From JBFMDN01 sp040753915 (GTDB lineage: Bacteria > Desulfobacterota > Desulfomonilia > Desulfomonilales > Desulfomonilaceae), in the NCBI GenBank assembly GCA_040753915.1, contig JBFMDN010000089.1, forward strand, positions 1 through 20,031: 20,031 bases of DNA, written 5' to 3'. This document shows positions 7,350-13,451 of the stretch, piece by piece (the first letter of the stretch is position 1; every line of letters starts with the position of its first letter). A model generated the notes under the pieces. That model was not told where the DNA came from. It made no database searches and was given only the letters and a program-made list of their open reading frames with translations. The translations under genes were made by a program, and so were the position numbers.

Positions 7350-7648
7350 AAGGGGCGCGCCTCCTTCAAGATTTTCCTTTTCAGAAGCCAGTAGACCCCT
7401 TCTTCAGTTACCACGTCCACTTTGCGACCAAGGAGGTCCCGAAGGTCTGCAACAAGCTCACCGCGGTCCAAAAGGCTTCGGCCAGGCTCCATATCCACGA
7501 GAAGGTCTATGTCGCTTGATGCACAGGCGTCTCCACGAGCTACAGACCCAAATACTCGCACATTTCTCGCGCCATGGAGAGCGGCGATCTTCAGAATTTC
7601 TTCCCTCTTCTCCTTGATAAGCTCACTGACTTCCGTGTCTCGAGACAT
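7346..7648 (-). CDS. mntA: MntA-type nucleotidyltransferase antitoxin
   Basis: This 100-residue minimal nucleotidyltransferase shows FGSVARGDACASSDIDLLVD (residues 33-52). It holds the GS motif (34-35) and the catalytic DxD (Asp46, Asp48), with a third acidic residue in KVDVV (Asp78). MntA proteins neutralise the HEPN ribonuclease HepT by adding AMP units near its active site. It sits directly upstream of hepT with the usual four-base overlap. The protein itself looks intact even though its partner is broken. A good promoter lies upstream at 7698-7726. Confidence 0.88.
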   Translation of the reverse strand: MSRDTEVSELIKEKREEILKIAALHGARNVRVFGSVARGDACASSDIDLLVDMEPGRSLLDRGELVADLRDLLGRKVDVVTEEGVYWLLKRKILKEARPL

Positions 7649-7697
7649 TTAGACACATATCCTTTTGTTATCCGGTCGGCGAAGCGCCAGTACGGCC

Positions 7698-7726
7698 ATA
7701 GTATTTGTTATGATTCCGGAATTCAA
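7698..7726 (-). promoter_or_regulatory. Candidate sigma-70 promoter of mntA-hepT with overlapping palindrome
   Basis: On the minus strand TTGAAT (7726-7721) and TACTAT (7703-7698) are separated by exactly 17 bases, about 50 bases upstream of the mntA ATG. A perfect 10-bp palindrome, ATTCCGGAAT (7713-7722), overlaps the -35 end and spacer. It is well placed as an operator for autoregulation, though that role is inferred. Confidence 0.5.
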
Positions 7727-7783
7727 GTCCCCCATGATGTCTGAGCGGTCAACCTGCCGCGTATATCAAGGGAAATTGTCCGG

Positions 7784-7812
7784 TTGACGGCCACCTCTAC
7801 GCGAGCTAATGT
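7784..7812 (+). promoter_or_regulatory. Candidate sigma-70 promoter for the HTH/zinc-ribbon gene
   Basis: TTGACG (7784-7789) and TAATGT (7807-7812) are separated by 17 bases, about 65 bases before the ATG at 7876. The -35 matches consensus at five of six positions. Confidence 0.5.
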
Positions 7813-7875
7813 GAGCTGAATTGCAAAGCAGAATCCATCCGGTTGCCTCACAATCGTCTCTGAGGGGGAGGAGCC

Positions 7876-8409
7876 ATGGCCGACACTGGCAAGCGACCAA
7901 TTCGAGCACAAGAGATCCTGTCAGACATCCTTGGAGGAATGAATAGACGGCAACTGAAGCAGAAGTATGGCTTGTCCGAGAGGTCACTCGACTCGGTCTT
8001 TCGCAAGCTGGCTGAAGCCGGTCTTTTGAGTCCAGCAGAAATGCGGGCAGCATCTGTTTCTTCGCCCAGTCGGGTTGACGGTTTACGAAAAGATACTCAG
8101 GCTGCCGCGCTGAAGAATTGCCCCGCGTGCGATGCTCGACTGACGTCTGAGAGTTCAGAATGCCCCGCGTGCGGGGTGGTGGTGGCAAAGTTCGAGGCAC
8201 GGCGGGCACAGCAAAGCTCCGCGCGGGTACAGGTTCGGGAAAGCGATTCAGAGACAGGGAAAAAGTGGCTCTTGGTATGCGGCGTCCTTGCGATTGTCGC
8301 TGTCGCGGTGGGGTATTTTTTATTTCCCAGAAATCAAGGGGAATCACGTGGTACGCTCGAAAGACGGAGCTTCCCACCCCACACTAACGAAGAAGAATCC
8401 ACGGCGTGA
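7876..8409 (+). CDS. HTH / zinc-ribbon protein with one membrane segment
   Basis: This 177-residue protein has three visible parts. Residues 10-52 form a helix-turn-helix-like segment (GMNRRQLKQKYGLSERSL). Residues 82-99 form a zinc ribbon with paired cysteines CPAC (82, 85) and CPACG (96, 99). Residues 131-150 form one hydrophobic transmembrane helix, followed by a short charged tail. A strong GGGGGAGGAG ribosome site precedes the ATG, and a promoter is present. With the N-terminus in the cytoplasm, it could be a membrane-tethered regulator or adaptor. I do not recognise a named family and cannot assign a target. It is a single-gene unit. Confidence 0.75.
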   Translation: MADTGKRPIRAQEILSDILGGMNRRQLKQKYGLSERSLDSVFRKLAEAGLLSPAEMRAASVSSPSRVDGLRKDTQAAALKNCPACDARLTSESSECPACGVVVAKFEARRAQQSSARVQVRESDSETGKKWLLVCGVLAIVAVAVGYFLFPRNQGESRGTLERRSFPPHTNEEESTA

Positions 8410-8488
8410 TGGGTCTCCCACATCGTGGTGGATCGCGAGCTCACGCCGTTTGTGCCATAGGTTCAATCGGTTGGCGACTCGGCCGGAT

Positions 8489-8737
8489 TCACCACTCACC
8501 TTTTTCGAGCTCGTCCCATGTCTCTTTGTACGCTCGTTCGTATCCCCGCCGAATTCTGGGATCCCCTAATTCTCGAGGGAACTCCTCGAGAGCCTTCTTG
8601 ATTCCGGTGCCATAGGGATTCCCCTGTTCATGGTCCAAAATTGCGGCCTGCTTGCCTCTGATTTGAGCCACGTTGAGTGGGTAATCAAATCTTCCACTGG
8701 TAAGGAATGTGCTGGGATCGTCCGACATGCTTGACAT
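8489..8737 (-). CDS. Small hypothetical protein
   Basis: This 82-residue open frame has a balanced, soluble composition, with a C-terminal half rich in charged and aromatic residues (RRGYERAYKETWDELEKGEW). GAGAGGAA lies just upstream of the ATG at 8737; an internal ATG at 8728 is also possible. I recognise no domain, signal peptide or membrane segment. The ribosome site and protein-like composition are the only support. It stands alone between an unrelated gene on the opposite strand and a repeat-bearing spacer. Confidence 0.5.
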   Translation of the reverse strand: MSSMSDDPSTFLTSGRFDYPLNVAQIRGKQAAILDHEQGNPYGTGIKKALEEFPRELGDPRIRRGYERAYKETWDELEKGEW

Positions 8738-8877
8738 TTCCTCTCAGCCTGAATTTGGAGCTCTCCTCGTCGTCTTACCAGAAAATTCTCGCAAATGAAA
8801 TCCTGGATTCAAAGCAGCGTATGGGCGACCTTATAGCGGTTGCCAATAATAATTTCCGTTTCTTCTGCTCAACACTG

Positions 8878-8894
8878 ACGGGCGAGACGCCCGT
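8878..8894. repeat. REP-like hairpin ACGGGCG/CGCCCGT
   Basis: ACGGGCG (8878-8884) and CGCCCGT (8888-8894) form a perfect 7-bp stem with an AGA triloop, flanked by TG and TCCACCGG. Compact GC-rich palindromes of this type are typical dispersed intergenic repeats. Confidence 0.5.
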
Positions 8895-9285
8895 TCCACC
8901 GGTCTGCGAACCTCCCATAAATGTTCACGGCATATGGGAAGCGGAAAAACTTTTGGCATCGGGTATAGAAGGCGAAGGCGTGAGACTGGGCTCCTGGCAC
9001 TGCGTACCGCGCCGGCCTCCGGTACCGGAACCGACGATCAACTGCTTCTTGACCAAACATACAAGGGCGGCACCAATGACGCAAGAGACTGCTTGGTGAT
9101 GATTATTGGTCGATCCCGTCAGGGTCGTTGTGGAAAATGGGTGCTCATCTTCCCCATGGGTTGAAAATGCCGCGCCGCGCGGGATTACTGTTGGTGCGCC
9201 ACTCCGGGGCGAAGTTTGTGAAGAGGCCCCCTGCAGGCCTGACGTATGGCTACGGTGCCCAGTATGGGCTGGTCAGTCGTTCAGG

Positions 9286-9310
9286 GGGAAGGGCGAAGCG
9301 AGCCCTTCCC
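9286..9310. repeat. Hairpin GGGAAGGGC/GCCCTTCCC
   Basis: A perfect 9-bp stem (9286-9294 with 9302-9310) closes a seven-base loop GAAGCGA. There is no T-tract. It is a stable dyad of unknown role. Confidence 0.45.
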
Positions 9311-9367
9311 AGGGGACCGTACGCTCGCTCGAGTCCGCTCCACTTCGAGCGAGGCCACCAACAGCCT

Positions 9368-9386
9368 CCCCCCCGTTGACGGGGGG
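9368..9386. repeat. C-tract/G-tract hairpin downstream of bamI
   Basis: CCCCCC (9369-9374) pairs with GGGGGG (9381-9386). The stem is extended by a G-C pair and closed by a TTGA loop, and it is followed by ACTGAGGGGGG. It has the same organisation as the element at 29-49. It lies about 60 bases beyond the bamI stop and might limit read-through from the bam operon, but it lacks the T-run of an intrinsic terminator. Confidence 0.5.
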
Positions 9387-9445
9387 ACTGAGGGGGGAAG
9401 CATTACGAGCACCGGTTTGCCTTTCCTCAACCCCAAGTTCTCGTT

Positions 9446-10066
9446 CTATTTGACGACATACATCTCTCGTTTAGATGAAGGGCAAGCCGATGAGAGCGCC
9501 TCAGTCAACACATAAGCGGCCTGGAGTGCCTCTGTGGGACAAAGCGGGAAACATTCCTTGCAGTTCCAGCACTCCTTGGAGGCCACCTCCGGGATGAAGC
9601 AGATCTCTCGATTCGCTCCCCGGTTCACGAATCCAACAGCGTGCTTCTTCTTGACTTCAGCGCAGTACCGGACACAGAGACCACAATGAATGCAGAAGGA
9701 GGCCTCCTTTTCAAAACGGTTCCTGTCCGCACCGTACTCTCTCGCCAAGTCCTCCAAGCCAAATGCATCCGGAGCGTGGGCCAGCAACAGCTCCAGGATC
9801 ATCTTCCGAATTCGATCTATCTTCTCCGACCGGGTGGTTACTACCAAACCCTTGGCTACGGGGTAAAGGCAGGAAACCACCAGTTTTGTCCAGCCCCCCA
9901 TATCCAATTCCACGAGACAAAGCCGACAGGCCCCGTAGGGCTCCAATTTCTCGTGGTGACACAGGGTCGGAATAGATATCCCCGCACGACGGGCTGCCTC
10001 CAAGACGGTCATCCCTTCTTCGGCTCTCACGTCTTTTCCGTCGATCTTTAACAGGATTTCGCTCAT
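9446..10066 (-). CDS. bamI: BamI: NuoG-like iron-sulfur subunit of the class II benzoyl-CoA reductase complex
   Basis: This 206-residue protein matches only the N-terminal part of NuoG or iron-hydrogenase. A plant-type [2Fe-2S] domain has ligands Cys36, Cys47, Cys50 and Cys66. Two [4Fe-4S] sets follow at Cys125/128/131/135 and Cys166/169/172/176. The large molybdopterin domain of NuoG is absent, as expected for BamI. Its start codon overlaps the bamH stop by four bases (ATGA), so the two are translationally coupled. It probably passes electrons between the NuoF-like flavin subunit BamH and the rest of the cytoplasmic complex. It is the last gene of the cluster. Confidence 0.85.
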   Translation of the reverse strand: MSEILLKIDGKDVRAEEGMTVLEAARRAGISIPTLCHHEKLEPYGACRLCLVELDMGGWTKLVVSCLYPVAKGLVVTTRSEKIDRIRKMILELLLAHAPDAFGLEDLAREYGADRNRFEKEASFCIHCGLCVRYCAEVKKKHAVGFVNRGANREICFIPEVASKECWNCKECFPLCPTEALQAAYVLTEALSSACPSSKREMYVVK

Positions 10067-11991
10067 TTCGCTTTACTCTTTCTCACTATGGTTCTGGCCT
10101 CTTCAGGGATAGGAGGCGGGACAGGCTCGCCGGAAATCTTCGTGACCGCTGCAAAGCGCGAGGGGCAAACTTCGAAGCAGGTACCGCACTTGGTACACTT
10201 GTCCTGATCGACGACATGGATCTGGTTCTTGCCACCGATAATCGCCTCTGCAGGGCATTTCTTCCGGCACGTACCACAGGCTTGGCACTTCGTGGGGTCA
10301 ATGTAATACGAGATGAGCGCCTTGCAGGAGAGAGCCGGACATCGCTTCTCCTTGATGTGAGCCTCGTACTCGTCTCGAAAGTATTTCAACGTGCTCAGGA
10401 ATGGGTTCGGGGCACTCCTGCCCAGTGCACAAAGCGAGGCCTCGCCCGCCACCTCGGCCAACTGTTCCAGGAGCTCTATGTCCCCCTCTTTTCCCTTTCC
10501 CTCCGTGATATTCGTCAGCGTCTTGAGCATCTGACGGATGCCTTCACGGCAGGGCACGCATTTGCCGCACGATTCATCCGTGAGGAAGTTGAGAAAGTAC
10601 CTGGCCACATCAACCATGCAGGTATCTTCGTCCATGATGATCATACCGCCTGACCCCATCATGGAGCCTGCCTTGGTGAGCTCATCAAAGCCCACCTCCA
10701 GATCCAAGAGCTCTGCAGGGAGACACCCACCGGACGGTCCCCCCGTCTGGACGGCCTTGAAGCGCTTGCCTCCGGGAATTCCGCCGCCTATATCGTAGAT
10801 GATTTCTCTCAGGGTGACGCCCATAGGCACTTCCACCAGCCCTGTATTGGCAATCTTACCCACCAGGGAGAAGATCTTTGTACCCTTGCTCTTTTCTGTT
10901 CCGTATTGGGTAAACCAGTCTGCGCCCTTATTGATGATCAGCGGTACATTTGCCCAGGTCTCCACGTTGTTCAAAACGCTGGGCCGATCCCAAACGCCCT
11001 TCACAGCAGTGTGGATATATTTCGGTCGGGGCTCCCCCGCCTTGCCTTCCAGGGCAGTCATGAGAGCACTTGACTCGCCGCAGACGAAAGCACCTGCACC
11101 CTGGTGCACGGTGATCGTAAAATCAAAGCCGGATCCCAGAATGTTTTTCCCAAGGAATCCGTACTCCTCCGCCTGCCGAATGGCGATGTTCACGTTCTCC
11201 ACCGCCAAGGGGTATTCCTGCCGAACATAAATAAAGCCCTGGTTCGAGCCTACCGCATAGGCTCCAAGGATGAGCCCCTCGAGCACGGAGTGAGGGTTCC
11301 CCTCCAGAAGGCTCCGGTCCATATACGCACCAGGATCCCCCTCGTCGGCATTGACGATCACGTACTTTATATCGCCAGGGGCATTGCGCGATTCCGCCCA
11401 CTTTCTCCCGGTAGGAAAACCGCCGCCACCTCTTCCCCGCAATCCGGATTTGGTCACTTCCCCCAAAACCTCCTCGGGAGTCATCTGGGAGAGCGCCTTG
11501 GCCAACGCGGAATAGCCGCCCAGGGCAAGATAATCATCGATCTTCTTCGGGTCGATCTCCACATTGGAACCAAAGACCAGCCGCCCCTGGTTCTTATAGA
11601 AGGGAATCTCCGATTCATGAACGATCTTTTCCTTGGTCCCAGGGTCCGTGTAGAGTAAACGGTCTATGATCTTCTTCTCTTTGATCGTCTGGGAGATGAT
11701 CTCAGGAACGTCCTCTGGCTGTATCTGGAAGTAGCATATCTCCTCAGGTCGAATAACGATAATGGGGCCGCGCTCGCAAAAACCGTGGCAACCGGTCCTC
11801 CTGAATTCCACTTCACCGTTGAGACCTTGCTTTTCGAGCTCCGCCTGGATGCTGGCAGCTACCTCTCGACTGCGGGAAGCATGGCAAGCAGATCCTGAAC
11901 AGAGCGTAATGCAGGTTTTATTGGGGTCTCTTTCCGAGAGGAGGCTCCTTCTGAATGCTTCCAATTCAGCAGGTGAATTTATCCGCGACAT
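10063..11991 (-). CDS. bamH: BamH: NuoF-like NADH/FMN subunit of the class II benzoyl-CoA reductase complex
   Basis: This 642-residue protein has three parts. First is an N-terminal thioredoxin-like [2Fe-2S] domain (Cys31, Cys36, Cys68, Cys72). Next is the NuoF core, with the NADH/FMN glycine-rich motif GRGGGGFPTGRKW (about 184-197), the NADEGDPGAYMDR segment and the [4Fe-4S] motif SCGKCVPC (about 474-482). Last is a C-terminal pair of ferredoxin clusters (CQACGTCRKKCP near 568 and CTKCGTCFEVCP near 600). The layout is that of HydB/NuoF-type subunits of bifurcating enzymes. In Bam complexes it is thought to be the site of NAD(H) chemistry. ATG 11991 follows AAGGAAGAG and lies nine bases after the bamG stop. 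Confidence 0.9.
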   Translation of the reverse strand: MSRINSPAELEAFRRSLLSERDPNKTCITLCSGSACHASRSREVAASIQAELEKQGLNGEVEFRRTGCHGFCERGPIIVIRPEEICYFQIQPEDVPEIISQTIKEKKIIDRLLYTDPGTKEKIVHESEIPFYKNQGRLVFGSNVEIDPKKIDDYLALGGYSALAKALSQMTPEEVLGEVTKSGLRGRGGGGFPTGRKWAESRNAPGDIKYVIVNADEGDPGAYMDRSLLEGNPHSVLEGLILGAYAVGSNQGFIYVRQEYPLAVENVNIAIRQAEEYGFLGKNILGSGFDFTITVHQGAGAFVCGESSALMTALEGKAGEPRPKYIHTAVKGVWDRPSVLNNVETWANVPLIINKGADWFTQYGTEKSKGTKIFSLVGKIANTGLVEVPMGVTLREIIYDIGGGIPGGKRFKAVQTGGPSGGCLPAELLDLEVGFDELTKAGSMMGSGGMIIMDEDTCMVDVARYFLNFLTDESCGKCVPCREGIRQMLKTLTNITEGKGKEGDIELLEQLAEVAGEASLCALGRSAPNPFLSTLKYFRDEYEAHIKEKRCPALSCKALISYYIDPTKCQACGTCRKKCPAEAIIGGKNQIHVVDQDKCTKCGTCFEVCPSRFAAVTKISGEPVPPPIPEEARTIVRKSKAK

Positions 11992-12000
11992 TGCTCTTCC

Positions 12001-12453
12001 TTACTCGTAGTTTTTTAACACGTCTGCGGTCTGTGCCGGCGCCATCTTCCCGTGAGTCTTTCCGTCGATCTCCATCACCGGTCCCAAGGCACAGCAGCCG
12101 AGGCAGTTAACGGTCTCCAGGCTGAACTTCAGATCCAGGTCCGTCTCACCCGGATTAATTCCCGTCAGGCCTTGCACTGTGTCGAGCACACGAGAAGCAC
12201 CCCGAACATGGCAGGCCGTTCCCATACATATGTGAATTTGATGTCGTCCTTTCGGAACCAAACTAAAGGCCTTGTAGAAGGTAGCGATATGCTGTATCCG
12301 GGTCATGGGAACCCGCAATCTCTCGCTGATCCGCTCCAAGGCTTCCTTGGGAAGCCAATGATTCTCGGCCTGAATCTCAAGCAGTATCTGGATCAGCGAG
12401 CTAGGCTCTCCGTCATGCTTATCAATAATCTGATCGATTCTCTCTTTGTCCAT
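12001..12453 (-). CDS. bamG: BamG: NuoE-like [2Fe-2S] subunit
   Basis: This 150-residue protein of the NuoE/HydC family has an N-terminal helical bundle and a thioredoxin-like [2Fe-2S] domain. The ligands are Cys76, Cys81, Cys117 and Cys121 in CMGTAC and CLGCC. The ATG at 12453 is preferred, with AGAGG four bases upstream. A GTG at 12513 would add 20 residues but lacks a ribosome site, and it falls within a hairpin (12509-12531). The length fits the family. It is expected to form the NADH-side module with BamH and BamI. A spacer of about 180 bases with several dyads separates it from bamF, the largest gap inside the cluster. Confidence 0.88.
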   Translation of the reverse strand: MDKERIDQIIDKHDGEPSSLIQILLEIQAENHWLPKEALERISERLRVPMTRIQHIATFYKAFSLVPKGRHQIHICMGTACHVRGASRVLDTVQGLTGINPGETDLDLKFSLETVNCLGCCALGPVMEIDGKTHGKMAPAQTADVLKNYE

Positions 12454-12508
12454 GGCCTCTGTCCTGTGGTGCTGCTCATCGAAATTCGCGGCACCCGACT
12501 GGTTGAAA

Positions 12509-12531
12509 GCCACGCACAGTCAATGCGTGGC
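12509..12531. promoter_or_regulatory. Intercistronic hairpin between bamF and bamG
   Basis: GCCACGCA (12509-12516) and TGCGTGGC (12524-12531) form a perfect 8-bp stem with a seven-base loop, about 55 bases upstream of the bamG ATG. No U-run follows on either strand. It could be an RNA-processing or stabilising element, or a partial attenuator. A second dyad, GTCTTG-ACC-CAAGAC, lies at 12546-12560. Confidence 0.4.
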
Positions 12532-12633
12532 AGTATAGGGGCCTTGTCTTGACCCAAGACCGTGGTCTGCCCTTCCGGCAATTCTCAAGGCATTCCGCTA
12601 TCTTCTCTCCGACCAACCGCCTGCCGTTTCATC

Positions 12634-13401
12634 TCAGGCGAGAGCAAAACACTTCCGGCTTTCATCGTACCGGATCAATCCCTGTCGTGATGAGGTATTC
12701 AGATGCCTGGATACCTCGGACGGGGTGAGGCCCAACCTCTTTGCCATCTCTGCCGTTGGAAGGGGCTTTTCCCGCAGAAGCAACATAATTTGGCTTATAG
12801 CCAATTTGTCACCGATGGTTTCCTTAAATAACCGTTTCAGCTCGTCACTGGCGAAGAACTTTTCGTATTCTTCTTCCGGCATGGCAGACAGCCTTAGCCT
12901 CTCTCTTTCCACCAGCCTGATGTAAGGGATCAGTTGGGTAACCGCTTCAAGCCGGAACTTCAATGCACTCTCGTCTATCCCTTCGCCTTTGCCCAGTGGT
13001 CCAAGCTCCTTCATCCTCTTGACAAAACCATTGACCGCTTCCACAAATACGTTGGCTTCGCTACCGGACATGAATTCGATCTTCACTCTGTCAGGATTCA
13101 GCCCTATGTGCTCCAGCAATTTCTTCGCCAGATTCACCATGGTCAAGGCATGGTAGTTGCCGTGGGTAGTATAGTTACACTCGTTCAGGTGGCAGGCACC
13201 AATGAACACCCCGTCAACTGCGTTTGAGAATGCCCTGAAGACATGGGACAAATCGACTCGACCGGAGCACATGACGCGAATCAGTCTCATTTCCGTTGTA
13301 TATTGTAGTCTGGAAACTCCAGCTAGGTCTGCTGACCCGTATGCTCACCAATGGCACACGAATCCCAAGACCCGTGGCTTGAATTTAAGTCCCGCACTCA
13401 T
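12634..13401 (-). CDS. bamF: BamF: MvhD-like selenoprotein with C-terminal winged helix
   Basis: Read with an in-frame TGA (13347-13345) as selenocysteine, this is a 255-residue protein. The N-terminal ~145 residues are an MvhD/FlpD [2Fe-2S] domain with Cys16, Sec19 (CHWU in place of the usual CNWC), Cys45 in VMCSGR, Cys70 and Cys75. ATG 13401 has a strong GGAGGTGAG ribosome site. Starting after the TGA would remove the conserved N-terminus and two cluster residues. The methanogen homologue VhuD is a known selenoprotein at this position. The C-terminal ~70 residues resemble an ArsR-type winged helix (AEMAKRLGLTPSEVSRHL). The domain passes electrons between the Nuo-like and Hdr-like modules. 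The gene lies 50 bases after bamE. Confidence 0.88.
13306..13325 (-). promoter_or_regulatory. Candidate bacterial SECIS hairpin of bamF
   Basis: Downstream of the TGA on the minus strand, CTGGA-GTT-TCCAG (13322-13310) forms a perfect 5-bp stem. It is extended by TAG/CTA around one bulged A to 13325-13306. The apical loop begins with G and starts 28 bases after the TGA, within the range described for bacterial SECIS elements. A second small stem, GGGTC-AGCA-GACCT, lies between it and the TGA. Confidence 0.5.
13345..13347 (-). other. Selenocysteine codon (TGA) of bamF, residue 19
   Basis: The TGA falls exactly at the second cysteine of the conserved CxxC of MvhD proteins. It is flanked by in-frame conserved sequence on both sides (VLGFVCHW before it, AYGSADLAGVSRLQ after it), which argues against a genuine stop. 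Confidence 0.88.
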
Positions 13402-13451
13402 AGGCTCTCACCTCCAACTTGGTAATGCCGTTTTCATCCGTTCCGCTGTTT

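Larger units (their letters stand above)
8738..9445. other. Repeat-bearing intergenic region downstream of bamI
   Basis: About 700 bp hold no gene I can support. Open frames on both strands cross palindromes and give low-complexity, proline- and arginine-rich translations. Visible contents are three hairpins at 8878-8894, 9286-9310 and 9368-9386, plus a CCGGTACCGG palindrome near 9020. A faded gene remnant between 9085 and 9280 cannot be excluded. Confidence 0.5.

Noticed and set aside
8707..9099. 130-residue open frame and the opposite-strand 71-residue frame
   Set aside because: They translate the ACGGGCG/CGCCCGT repeat hairpin and flanking low-complexity sequence; there is no start signal or domain.
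12509..12531. Intrinsic terminator between bamF and bamG
   Set aside because: The stem is perfect but no T-run follows on either strand, and bamG-I are expected to be co-expressed with bamB-F.
12052..12552. Long open frames on the plus strand opposite bam genes (also near 9641, 10216, 11104, 14148 and 15804)
   Set aside because: They are antisense to well-supported iron-sulfur genes and show no motifs of their own.
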